Source: Candidatus Saccharimonadota bacterium
GTDB taxonomy: Bacteria > Patescibacteriota > Saccharimonadia > Saccharimonadales > Saccharimonadaceae
Assembly (NCBI GenBank): GCA_900556355.1
Contig: UNSP01000021.1
Coordinates: 1 to 5,770 of the forward strand
Direction of reading: 5' to 3'
Length of the DNA stretch: 5,770 nt
Position numbers and translations under genes: made by a program. Of the stretch, positions 1-5,683 are shown one piece after another. The notes beneath the pieces are model-generated. The model did no database searches, had not been told where the DNA came from, and saw nothing but the letters and a program-made list of their open reading frames with translations. Each line of letters starts with the position of its first letter. Positions within the stretch are counted from its first letter, which is position 1.

Positions 1-436
1 TTAGATTTTTATCGCGATAAAACGCACCGTCGCAAGTCGCACAGTAATGCACGCCTCGACCATATAATTCGTCTTCGCCCGGAACACCTAATTTGCGATG
101 ATTCGAGCCAGTCGCTAGCAAAACCGACTTCGCGCGGACAGATTGACCGTCAATTGTCAGTTCCAATTCGCCATCAACTTGCTTCAATTCCGTCACGTCG
201 CCATACTCAATCTTCGCACCAAATCGCTCCGCCTGTTGTTGCAATTCAGATGCCAATTTCATTCCCGTAACGCCCTCGGCAAATCCAGGATAATTGTCAA
301 TTTGATCAGTAATCGCCGCCATTCCGCCGACCACGCCACGCTCATATAGCGTCGTGTCGACATCTTCGCGCGACAAGTAAATTGCCGCCGTTAACGCGCT
401 TGGACCAGCGCCAACAATAATAACATCTTTAGACAT
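1..436 (-). CDS. trxB: Thioredoxin reductase, N-terminal part (runs off left edge)
   Basis: Flavoprotein that uses NADPH to reduce thioredoxin in the cytoplasm. The visible 145 codons carry the family's signature in order: the FAD-binding Rossmann glycine motif GAGPSA (residues 9-14), NYPGF (48-52), the LLATGS strand (106-111), and the redox-active CATC (132-135) followed by DGAFYRDK. Low-molecular-weight bacterial enzymes are about 300-320 residues long, so roughly the second half (rest of the NADPH domain and the C-terminal FAD segment) lies outside the window. The ATG at 436-434 overlaps the FKBP stop codon in an 8-base ATGTCTAA overlap and has a GAGGT ribosome-binding site 4 bases upstream. 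This indicates translational coupling in one operon. Family assignment is secure. The thioredoxin substrate is the usual one for this family and is not shown by the sequence. Confidence 0.95.
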   Translation of the reverse strand, partial: MSKDVIIVGAGPSALTAAIYLSREDVDTTLYERGVVGGMAAITDQIDNYPGFAEGVTGMKLASELQQQAERFGAKIEYGDVTELKQVDGELELTIDGQSVRAKSVLLATGSNHRKLGVPGEDELYGRGVHYCATCDGAFYRDKNL

Positions 437-1106
437 TGAAACCTCGCGATCGATAATATTGCTTCATCACTTCTGGCATTTCTGGCTCTGGAATATCGGC
501 TGGCTTTTCAATAGCCATCACCACAAACTTAAGCGGAGAATTTGCAGGAATTTTATCGCCCTGAGCTTTGTCACCATAAGCCTTATCGGCCGGGATTGTT
601 AATTCACGCACGCCGCCAATTTTCATACCAATCAAACCCTCTTTCCAACCCTGAATAACCGCAGTATTTGCCGGGCCATCCATATTGAGCGGAGCTTTCA
701 ATTTGCCGTCAGCGATTGATTGATCGAAAATCTCACCCTTAGCGTTCCATCCAATGTAATAAACAGCCAACTTGGTGTCGTCCTTAACTTCAGCGCCTTC
801 GCCCTCGACCAAATCTTCCTTAACAAGCTCTTTCACGTCACCAGCTTCAAACACACCAACTCGTGAACTAAACTCAGAAAACTTGCCGTAATATTTTTGG
901 CTCAATTCATTAGCCTGAGCCTCTACTTTCTTTTTTCGCTCGTCAGTAGCCTTGATGTATTCATCCTGAGCTTTCTTAAACGCGGCTTGGTCTTTGGCTT
1001 CATTTCCAGGCGCCACCATCATAGCGACAAATCCGCCAACGGTCCCTAAAAACATCATGCCGGCAATAACCCAAATACCTATTCTCTGGCCTTTTGTAGT
1101 TGCCAT
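429..1106 (-). CDS. Membrane-anchored FKBP-type peptidyl-prolyl cis-trans isomerase
   Basis: A 225-residue protein that should catalyse prolyl isomerisation during protein folding. Residues 1-8 hold basic residues K5 and R8. Residues 9-32 are a hydrophobic membrane segment without a clear cleavage site, so a signal anchor with the catalytic part outside the cytoplasm is likely. Residues 36-72 are a charged, Lys/Glu/Ala-rich helical linker. Residues about 105-200 are the FKBP domain, and the pocket residues known from FKBP12 are all present by position: Y117, F127-D128, V150-I151, W154 (in VIQGWKEGL), Y177 (in AYGD) and F194. A Pro/Glu-rich tail (201-225) follows. The ATG is fixed by an AAGGAGG site just upstream. 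The gene ends inside the start of trxB (8-base overlap) and lies 58 bases downstream of pheT. Family call is firm; topology is inferred. Confidence 0.93.
   Translation of the reverse strand: MATTKGQRIGIWVIAGMMFLGTVGGFVAMMVAPGNEAKDQAAFKKAQDEYIKATDERKKKVEAQANELSQKYYGKFSEFSSRVGVFEAGDVKELVKEDLVEGEGAEVKDDTKLAVYYIGWNAKGEIFDQSIADGKLKAPLNMDGPANTAVIQGWKEGLIGMKIGGVRELTIPADKAYGDKAQGDKIPANSPLKFVVMAIEKPADIPEPEMPEVMKQYYRSRGFNV
441..445 (-). promoter_or_regulatory. Ribosome-binding site of trxB
   Basis: GAGGT on the minus strand, 4 bases before the trxB ATG and inside the last codons of the FKBP gene. It supports the overlapping start and shows that this internal operon gene uses Shine-Dalgarno initiation, unlike the promoter-proximal genes further right. 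Confidence 0.75.
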
Positions 1107-1109
1107 ATT

Positions 1110-1116
1110 CCTCCTT
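1110..1116 (-). promoter_or_regulatory. Ribosome-binding site of the FKBP gene
   Basis: AAGGAGG on the minus strand ends 3 bases before the ATG at 1106. It is a near-perfect Shine-Dalgarno core, although the spacing is short. It fixes the start and contrasts with the leaderless genes elsewhere in the window. Confidence 0.85.
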
Positions 1117-1129
1117 TATTTACTTTTCA

Positions 1130-1158
1130 ATTATAGCAATTTTTATCAAGCGCAACAA
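1130..1158 (-). promoter_or_regulatory. Sigma70-type promoter for FKBP-trxB
   Basis: On the minus strand, TTGTTG (1158-1153), a 17-base spacer and TATAAT (1135-1130) form a canonical arrangement. The spacer ends in TGC, giving an extended -10 (TGn). Transcription should start near 1123, leaving a leader of about 17 bases that contains the Shine-Dalgarno. No terminator is visible between pheT and this promoter, so FKBP-trxB may also receive read-through from pheT. Confidence 0.75.
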
Positions 1159-1164
1159 ATCACA

Positions 1165-3678
1165 TTAAACCTGAGCGGCGTCGAATTCTTCCGCAGCCAT
1201 CGCGGCAATCTCCTCAATAATCGGCGCAATGTCTTTATCTTCCAGTGTCCGCTCGGCGCTCGTAAACTTTACATTCAAAGTCACAGTTTTTGTCGAATCG
1301 TCATTTTTTGGCTGATATATCGCAATCGGCGTTATGCTAATTTGTAGCTCACCGTGTTTTTTCGCAACTTCTTCAGCGCAAGTATAAACCTTCGCATAAT
1401 CAACACTCGAATCCATTTTCAATGAAATATCTCTGGCGGTCGACGGAAAACGACTTAACGGCTGGTAATTATAGCCCTGATTTTTACTCAGATTTTCCTG
1501 CAATTTTTCAATATCAATAGAAAACGCCGCTGTATAATCTGGCAATTTGAAGTTGCGTCGGGCAGACTGAACCAGCTCGCCAACAATTCCCAAATTGTCG
1601 CCGTTCTTCGCCACAATCCAAGCGCTGCGTTTCGCATCAAATGGCGCTGGGACGTCGCTGTCAGATTCCGCAATCTTCACAAAATCAACCTCAACACTCA
1701 AATCCTTCATCAACCTTTCAGCAATTTTCTTCACCTTGTAAAACGGCGCGCCAGCTTGAGGTTTTTTATTCGCATAAACTCCGTCAATGAAAGTCTTTTC
1801 AATCGGCAAATTTTCATCGTTAAATCCTAATTTCTTATCGTGAATTTTGCCAATTTCAAACAGCATAAATTCGTCATGCCCAGATTTTATATTGGCGTGA
1901 ACTTTATCCAGCAAACTCGGCAAAATGCTAATTCGGTAATATTGCAAGTCTGGACTAAGCGCATTACTCAAGCGATACGCACGGCTCGGATCTTGCTCAG
2001 AATTTTTCAAAACGCGCTCATGAACAAAACTATACGTCAAAACTTCGTTCGCCCCAGCTCGCGACAAACTTTGGCGAATTCTCTGTTTCAATTCACGACG
2101 CTCATTCTTCGGCGCAGGCTTAATGCTTCGCTCTGGCAAATGACGTGGCAATCTATCAAAGCCATATAATCGCCCAACTTCCTCAACAATATCCTCAGGA
2201 AGCTCGATATCTGTTCGCCAAAATGGACTGTAAACCATCACGCCAGCTTCGCCATATTTATTACCATCGTCAACGATAAATTCAACATTCTTTAGTAGTG
2301 CCTCAATCTCATTCTCGGCAAAGTCAACACCCAGACGTTCTTCGACAAACCTTTTAGGAATCAACAATTCACCGTGCCAGTGCTTACCATCGACCAACAC
2401 TTGTCGCAATGAAAAATGATTCTTAAATAGCATAGGACTAGCTTGCTCACCACCAACCATACCAATTAACCATTTTAAGACAGGGTCAATTTGTGCTGGC
2501 GATTGCCCCTTATTAAACCTAGTCAGAGCGTCGGTGAAAATTCCGTGGCGCATAGCTGTGCGACGTAGCGCGTACATATCAAAATTGGCACATTCAAGGA
2601 CAATATTCTTCGTTTCAGCCGAAACTTCAGTATCAGCACCGCCCATAATTCCAGCTAGCCCAATCACACCTTCGCCATCAGCAATGACAATATCGCCAGA
2701 CGTCAATTCATATTCCTTGCCATTAAGCAAACCGACTTTTTCGCCATCGTGCGCCATTCGCACGCCAAGTTTATGCCCGCGCAACTTGTCGTAATCATAA
2801 GCGTGAGTCGGCTGTGCCGTCATAAACATCACGTAGTTTGTCGCGTCAACAATATTGTTAATTGGCTTGCCGCCCATCGCCACCAATTGGCATTGCAACC
2901 ACAACGGACTTGAATGAATATCTACATTTTTTATAGCAATCACAGAGAATGCGGGCGCAAGCTCATCAGCTTCATTAAACACTTCAAGCTCTAAGCCATC
3001 GCTATCTGCGAATTCTTGAATAGCATTATACCAGTCAGGACTATTAAACTGCTGATGAAAAATGCCAGCAATTTCGCGCGCCACACCAAGTTGCCCAAAA
3101 CAATCCGGTCTGTGTGTAAACATCTTATTTTCAATTTCCAGCACGTAATCGTCCAGCCCAAACACTTCCGCAAAACTTGCGCCAGCTTGAAGTGTAACGC
3201 CAGCCGGAATATCACGCTCATTGATCTCAATAATTCCCTCGTGATCCGTACCAATCGCCAGCTCATCAGCCGCTGCCAGCATGCCCTGACTTAGAATTCC
3301 ACGCAGTGGTCGCGCATCCAGCACGAACGGCTCAGCGTCATCAAAACTCGCTGGCACCGTGCTTTTTGGCGGCAACCAAATTGCCCACATATCAGCATGA
3401 ACATTCGGCGCACCGCAAACCACTTGCGCATAACCATTGTCATCCCTTGGAACATCCGCTACGCCACCATCGTCAATTTTAGTCACGCTCAAACGATCTG
3501 CATTCGGATGCTTTTCACACTCAACAACTCGCACAATGCGCGCGCCACCATATTTGGCTTTCAGGTCAATCACTTCCTCGACACCGCCAAGTTGCTGATT
3601 GACACGCGACACCAGCTCATCAACTGGCGGCAACTCAAAATTAATCAATTGTTTTATAAGATTTAAGCTAACTTTCAT
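1165..3678 (-). CDS. pheT: Phenylalanine--tRNA ligase beta subunit
   Basis: Beta chain of the (alpha-beta)2 enzyme that charges tRNA-Phe; it binds tRNA and edits mischarged Tyr. The full length of 837 residues is typical. Domains in order: N-terminal helices, an EMAPII-like OB fold at about 45-165 with HPNADRL (57-63), the linker THRPDCFGQLGVAREIAG (188-205), a B3/B4 editing domain at about 240-400 with INNIVDATNYVM (273-284) and GIMGG (343-347), B5 with FWRTDIELPEDIVEEVGRLY (486-505), a catalytic-like fold at about 525-720, and a C-terminal ferredoxin-fold anticodon-binding domain from about 738 with RFPSTARDISL (743-753). The ATG at 3678 gives the expected MKVSLNLIK start. It has no Shine-Dalgarno and lies 9 bases after a TATAAT box. 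The genes on its 5' side run in the opposite direction, and no complete pheS is adjacent. Confidence 0.97.
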   Translation of the reverse strand: MKVSLNLIKQLINFELPPVDELVSRVNQQLGGVEEVIDLKAKYGGARIVRVVECEKHPNADRLSVTKIDDGGVADVPRDDNGYAQVVCGAPNVHADMWAIWLPPKSTVPASFDDAEPFVLDARPLRGILSQGMLAAADELAIGTDHEGIIEINERDIPAGVTLQAGASFAEVFGLDDYVLEIENKMFTHRPDCFGQLGVAREIAGIFHQQFNSPDWYNAIQEFADSDGLELEVFNEADELAPAFSVIAIKNVDIHSSPLWLQCQLVAMGGKPINNIVDATNYVMFMTAQPTHAYDYDKLRGHKLGVRMAHDGEKVGLLNGKEYELTSGDIVIADGEGVIGLAGIMGGADTEVSAETKNIVLECANFDMYALRRTAMRHGIFTDALTRFNKGQSPAQIDPVLKWLIGMVGGEQASPMLFKNHFSLRQVLVDGKHWHGELLIPKRFVEERLGVDFAENEIEALLKNVEFIVDDGNKYGEAGVMVYSPFWRTDIELPEDIVEEVGRLYGFDRLPRHLPERSIKPAPKNERRELKQRIRQSLSRAGANEVLTYSFVHERVLKNSEQDPSRAYRLSNALSPDLQYYRISILPSLLDKVHANIKSGHDEFMLFEIGKIHDKKLGFNDENLPIEKTFIDGVYANKKPQAGAPFYKVKKIAERLMKDLSVEVDFVKIAESDSDVPAPFDAKRSAWIVAKNGDNLGIVGELVQSARRNFKLPDYTAAFSIDIEKLQENLSKNQGYNYQPLSRFPSTARDISLKMDSSVDYAKVYTCAEEVAKKHGELQISITPIAIYQPKNDDSTKTVTLNVKFTSAERTLEDKDIAPIIEEIAAMAAEEFDAAQV

Positions 3679-3689
3679 ACTGATATAAT
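3654..3689 (+). repeat. Direct repeat, left copy (pheT 5' end and promoter)
   Basis: Thirty-six bases that recur at 4164-4199 with one mismatch (C3668 against T4178), 510 bases apart in the same orientation. This copy is the genuine one: it covers the first eight codons of pheT plus part of the palindromic promoter. Similarity fades after the TATAAT, although TCAT at 3694-3697 still matches 4204-4207. Chance agreement of this length is implausible, so duplication or recombination is the simplest reading. Confidence 0.9.
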
Positions 3690-3696
3690 TATATCA
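3681..3696 (-). promoter_or_regulatory. pheT promoter -10 inside a perfect 16-base palindrome
   Basis: TGATATAATTATATCA is a perfect palindrome, so it presents an extended -10 (TGA-TATAAT) on both strands. The minus-strand box (3693-3688) ends 9 bases before the pheT ATG, predicting a leader of only a few bases. No Shine-Dalgarno fits in that space. The region 17 bases further up (TCGATT on the minus strand) is a poor -35, so the extended -10 probably carries the activity. The plus-strand box (3684-3689) would fire toward the gene at 3857 with a leader of about 160 bases. The palindrome could also be an operator. Confidence 0.65.
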
Positions 3697-3844
3697 TCTT
3701 ACCGGCAAGTAATCGACCTTAGAAAACTACAAACAACAAAGGTAAAATTGCTCTAGGGCAAAATACATCCGTCCTTGGGTAGGTGGAAGATAATCCTCAA
3801 GGACTCCCCTCTCTTCAGACTTGGAGAGGAGTCATTCCCTGAAT
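3697..3844 (+). other. Structured intergenic element upstream of the 91-residue gene
   Basis: A divergent intergenic region with two competing stem-loops. Hairpin A pairs GTCCTTG (3771-3777) with CAAGGAC (3798-3804), with an inner AGG/CCT (3781-3783 with 3795-3797). Hairpin B pairs 3802-3807 with 3828-3833 and 3810-3813 with 3824-3827, with a two-C bulge and a loop around 3815-3822. Bases 3802-3804 belong to both, so the full stems exclude each other. No run of T follows either one, so neither is a classic terminator. A 12-base imperfect palindrome lies at 3698-3709. The word order CTAGG, AATAC, CCGTCCT at 3753-3775 recurs upstream of the gene at 4796. Function is unknown. Confidence 0.5.
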
Positions 3845-3850
3845 TATAAT
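3821..3850 (+). promoter_or_regulatory. Promoter of the 91-residue gene (leaderless type)
   Basis: TATAAT at 3845-3850 lies exactly 6 bases before the ATG at 3857, so transcription would begin at or next to the start codon. A weak -35 candidate, TTGGAG (3821-3826), sits 18 bases upstream and overlaps hairpin B. There is no TGn extension and no Shine-Dalgarno before the ATG. Confidence 0.6.
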
Positions 3851-3856
3851 ATAGCT

Positions 3857-4132
3857 ATGAACTATGATAAATATCTAGAACTACAAACTCGCCTAGAATG
3901 GTTTTATGATTTTCATCCAGAGTTTTTTAATGATATTTCACCCGAGCAGAAGAAACTGCTACAAAATACATTCCTGTACGATATGCCTGACGAACACTAT
4001 CCGGAGTCATTACGGGATTTTTATGATAAGAATATCAACAACCAACCAGCGCTTCAGAATGCTATGCTCTTAGCGGTAGATACTTTATATAAAGCGGCAG
4101 GAGCTGGAAGCTTGTTTGATTATGATAAATAA
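3857..4132 (+). CDS. Hypothetical acidic protein, 91 residues
   Basis: I do not recognise this protein. From the ATG at 3857 it reads MNYDKYLELQTRLEWF and so on: a small, soluble, acidic protein rich in Asp, Glu, Tyr and Phe. It has no cysteine, membrane segment or signal peptide. Likely helices lie near residues 4-16, 26-36 and 58-75, and the C-terminus is AGAGSLFDYDK. An upstream TTG at 3821 would add 12 residues but would start inside the -35/hairpin region. I prefer 3857 because TATAAT stands 6 bases before it, as at other starts here. The gene is divergent from pheT and is enclosed by the 36-base direct repeats, so it may be the cargo of a small inserted segment. The open frame with ordinary composition supports a real gene; its function is unknown. 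Confidence 0.7.
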   Translation: MNYDKYLELQTRLEWFYDFHPEFFNDISPEQKKLLQNTFLYDMPDEHYPESLRDFYDKNINNQPALQNAMLLAVDTLYKAAGAGSLFDYDK

Positions 4133-4163
4133 AGCTTTTCTTCGTACGAACACGCCACCGAGC

Positions 4164-4199
4164 TTATAAGATTTAAGTTAACTTTCATACTGATATAAT
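4164..4199 (+). repeat. Direct repeat, right copy (relic of pheT 5' end)
   Basis: Second copy of the 36-base repeat. Read on the minus strand from 4188 it still says MKVNLNLI, then diverges into unrelated codons and stops after 22 residues, so it is only a pheT 5' fragment. The minus-strand -10 has been lost (ATTTAT at 4203-4198 where the left copy has TATAAT). The plus-strand TGATATAAT is intact and now stands in front of the stub at 4206. Confidence 0.9.
4191..4199 (+). promoter_or_regulatory. Extended -10 in front of the truncated gene at 4206
   Basis: TGA-TATAAT ends 6 bases before the ATG at 4206 (intervening AAATTC). This is the same geometry as at 3857 and 4796. No good -35 is visible 16-18 bases upstream. 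If active, it makes a leaderless transcript covering the stub and possibly the 130-residue gene behind it. Confidence 0.6.
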
Positions 4200-4205
4200 A
4201 AATTC

Positions 4206-4292
4206 ATGATTCACAACTTGCATTCAGCATATTCTTTACCAGCAGACTACGATACATGTCATAAAACTCTCCATTTTTCACACTCAAAATAG
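4206..4292 (+). pseudogene. Truncated paralogue (28 codons) of the 295-residue gene
   Basis: The first 19 residues, MIHNLHSAYSLPADYDTCH, match the start of the gene at 4796 (MIHKLYSAYDLPADHDTCH) at 15 of 19 positions. At DNA level 43 of 57 bases agree, and 9 of the 14 differences are at third codon positions. That pattern suggests both copies evolved as coding sequence before this one was cut short. After codon 19 the similarity ends abruptly, and the frame closes at TAG (4290-4292) after nine unrelated residues. The promoter spacing is also shared. Most likely a remnant left by a deletion or recombination. A functional short leader peptide for the 130-residue gene, whose ATG is 15 bases downstream, cannot be excluded. 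Confidence 0.75.
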
Positions 4293-4298
4293 TACAAT
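4293..4298 (+). promoter_or_regulatory. Possible -10 of the 130-residue gene
   Basis: TACAAT lies 9 bases before the ATG at 4308, the same distance as TATAAT to ATG at pheT. No Shine-Dalgarno precedes this ATG (the intervening bases are TATAAAGAC). The alternative is co-transcription with the stub from the promoter at 4191. Confidence 0.4.
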
Positions 4299-4307
4299 TA
4301 TAAAGAC

Positions 4308-4700
4308 ATGAAAAATAGCATCGGCATCACAATACCAGATTTTATCACTCAAGCTTTTCCTTTACTTAATGAAGCGACATATGTTCGTGAATTTGCTTCT
4401 TTCATCACGCTATATCCAGATGCGGTCTATTATCTTTTTCAAACAACAGCTGGCCAGTCGCTCATGTCGCTCATACTTGTAGCAATTGACTATCCTGATC
4501 CGACAGACGAGAGTCAACAGGTAAAGAAAATGTCTGGCGGTTTTGAGTTTGAATTCACATATCTTATCAAACCGTATGCTAATGACCAACACCTTAGAAT
4601 CTGCCCAAATGATGAAGTAGAAGAACTATTTTTCGTCTCAGACCCAAATGGTCGTTGTCGCTATTATCTGGCAGCAGTCAAACAAAAACAGAGTTGGTAG
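4308..4700 (+). CDS. Hypothetical protein, 130 residues
   Basis: I do not recognise this protein. It starts MKNSIGITIPDFITQAFPLL and has an apparent helical first half with a moderately hydrophobic stretch at about 50-62 (SLMSLILVAIDYP), too short and mixed for a confident membrane segment. The second half has alternating residues suggesting beta strands (FEFEFTYLIKPY, EELFFVSDP, CRYYLAAVK). Two cysteines are present, one in RICPND and one in GRCRYY. It ends with a basic QKQSW tail. No signal peptide is evident. It begins 15 bases after the truncated paralogue, on the same strand as the genes at 3857 and 4796, so it could sit in a small cassette with them. The uninterrupted frame and plausible codon use support coding; function is unknown. 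Confidence 0.75.
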   Translation: MKNSIGITIPDFITQAFPLLNEATYVREFASFITLYPDAVYYLFQTTAGQSLMSLILVAIDYPDPTDESQQVKKMSGGFEFEFTYLIKPYANDQHLRICPNDEVEELFFVSDPNGRCRYYLAAVKQKQSW

Positions 4701-4735
4701 GTTTATTTTGACTGAGTGCTTCTAGGCTCGAGAAT

Positions 4736-4772
4736 ACCCCGTCCTGGTAGCATAAAGCTGCCTGGGTGGGGT
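4736..4772 (+). other. Long intergenic hairpin before the 295-residue gene
   Basis: Bases 4736-4751 pair with 4757-4772 around a five-base ATAAA loop. Fifteen of sixteen positions pair, three of them as G-U wobbles, with one T-T mismatch. The arms begin ACCCC and end GGGGT. No T-run follows, so it is an atypical terminator for the 130-residue gene at best. It ends 11 bases before the TATAAT at 4784. The left arm and the bases before it share CTAGG, AATAC and CCGTCCT, in order, with the region at 3753-3775. A terminator, an operator over the -35 position or a recombination site are all possible. Confidence 0.7.
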
Positions 4773-4780
4773 TACTACCT

Positions 4781-4789
4781 TGTTATAAT
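4781..4789 (+). promoter_or_regulatory. Extended -10 promoter of the 295-residue gene
   Basis: TGT-TATAAT, with TATAAT at 4784-4789, ends 6 bases before the ATG at 4796, predicting a leaderless mRNA. The -35 position falls inside the right arm of the hairpin (CCTGGG) and does not resemble TTGACA, so the TGn extension or a regulator must compensate. Confidence 0.65.
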
Positions 4790-4795
4790 AAACCT

Positions 4796-5683
4796 ATGAT
4801 TCATAAGCTATACTCTGCCTACGATTTACCAGCAGACCACGATACATGCCACCTATTTAAGCATCTGATTATTAGGCGGTTCTTAAAGGAAACGGAAAAA
4901 GCTGGCGGCAACCGAGCTTTTACTGGAGAGTTAGACGGCACGACTAGCGAATCAAGCGTATTTTTTACGTCCGCACTATTCACAAGCGAGTCTAATACAT
5001 TATTTGAAAAAATCATCAACGATATTGCGCCTTTTGAGATGCCTCTTATTCAACAGTCCATCTCACACATAGAAGCCGAGATGCAATCCAACATTGATAT
5101 AGCAGACATGACGCTGCTACAAGAACAGCTCGCTCTTTGTCAAAAATATTTTATCGATAGTCAAAAAACCACCCCCAGCAATTCACACCCAAAATCTAAG
5201 ATTTTTCCTCTTAAAATCAGCCATAGTCCGAAGGATTTTACAGACGTTAAAATTGCTGACGCCAGCGATGAATTGACTGCCGCATTTTTCTGCACATACC
5301 CGATACTTTTAGAACTAGTGCGCGGCATTTGTTTCGATAAAATCTCGTCCTACCCATCCAGCCCAGGAAAGTTTATAGCGTACTATGACGGCAATTACAC
5401 TAGCCAAACCTACACCGTAAAAAATACAGACCTTGCTCGACTGAGCTCAAGTGAAACTATACAGACATATCTACAAAACTTTGATATATCTTCGCACGCA
5501 ACCGACCTAAGAAACCTTGCCGAAGCTTTCACGTCTGACCCATTTTATATTTCAGTGCCCATATATTTTTATCAACAAACCGCCACGCCACTATCCAGAA
5601 ATGATCTAGCGAAAACTATAAACGTCGCAAATATGAACACAATCTTAAAACAAGTGAAGGCGACGATAATCCTGGATTATTAG
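4796..5683 (+). CDS. Hypothetical protein, 295 residues, with duplicated N-terminal head
   Basis: I do not recognise this family. The chosen start, MIHKLYSAYDLPADHDTCH, is supported by the stub at 4206 with the same first residues and by a TATAAT box 6 bases upstream. A GTG at 4766 would add ten residues but lies within the hairpin. The protein appears soluble, without a signal or membrane segment. Residues 15-23 are rich in potential metal ligands (H15, C18, H19, H23); only C18 and H19 of these are kept in the stub. A helical region surrounds HIEAEMQSN and LLQEQLALCQKYF. A Ser/Thr/Pro/Lys linker (TTPSNSHPKSK) separates it from a C-terminal half with aromatic-rich segments such as KFIAYYDGNYTSQTYTV and FYISVPIYFYQQ. 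It ends KATIILDY. The two-part layout is inferred from composition. No catalytic motif is evident and no function is proposed. Confidence 0.8.
   Translation: MIHKLYSAYDLPADHDTCHLFKHLIIRRFLKETEKAGGNRAFTGELDGTTSESSVFFTSALFTSESNTLFEKIINDIAPFEMPLIQQSISHIEAEMQSNIDIADMTLLQEQLALCQKYFIDSQKTTPSNSHPKSKIFPLKISHSPKDFTDVKIADASDELTAAFFCTYPILLELVRGICFDKISSYPSSPGKFIAYYDGNYTSQTYTVKNTDLARLSSSETIQTYLQNFDISSHATDLRNLAEAFTSDPFYISVPIYFYQQTATPLSRNDLAKTINVANMNTILKQVKATIILDY

Noticed and set aside
1488..3666. Several open frames of 60-110 codons inside pheT on both strands
   Set aside because: They are shadows of pheT: no start signals, no sensible composition, and fully inside a firmly identified gene.
3771..3833. 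A riboswitch or T-box leader
   Set aside because: The hairpins lack T-box landmarks such as a TGGN bulge or specifier loop and lie on the side transcribed away from pheT. No known riboswitch core was recognised.
3821..3856. Upstream TTG start adding 12 residues to the 91-residue protein
   Set aside because: It overlaps the hairpin and promoter region and has no Shine-Dalgarno. The ATG at 3857 sits 6 bases after TATAAT, like other starts here.
4141..4150. TTCGTACGAA, a perfect 10-base palindrome after the 91-residue gene
   Set aside because: Short palindromes occur by chance. It has no second copy in the window and no clear relation to a promoter or T-run.
3857..4700. A toxin-antitoxin pair formed by the 91- and 130-residue genes
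   Set aside because: No toxin or antitoxin motif is visible. The genes are 175 bases apart with separate promoters and a pseudogene between them, unlike a coupled pair.
4736..4772. Calling the strong hairpin a Rho-independent terminator
   Set aside because: No T-run follows on either strand, and a promoter -10 begins 11 bases later. Termination remains possible but is not shown.
4766..4795. Upstream GTG start adding ten residues to the 295-residue protein
   Set aside because: It lies in the hairpin and before the -10 box, while the paralogous stub shows conservation beginning at the ATG at 4796.
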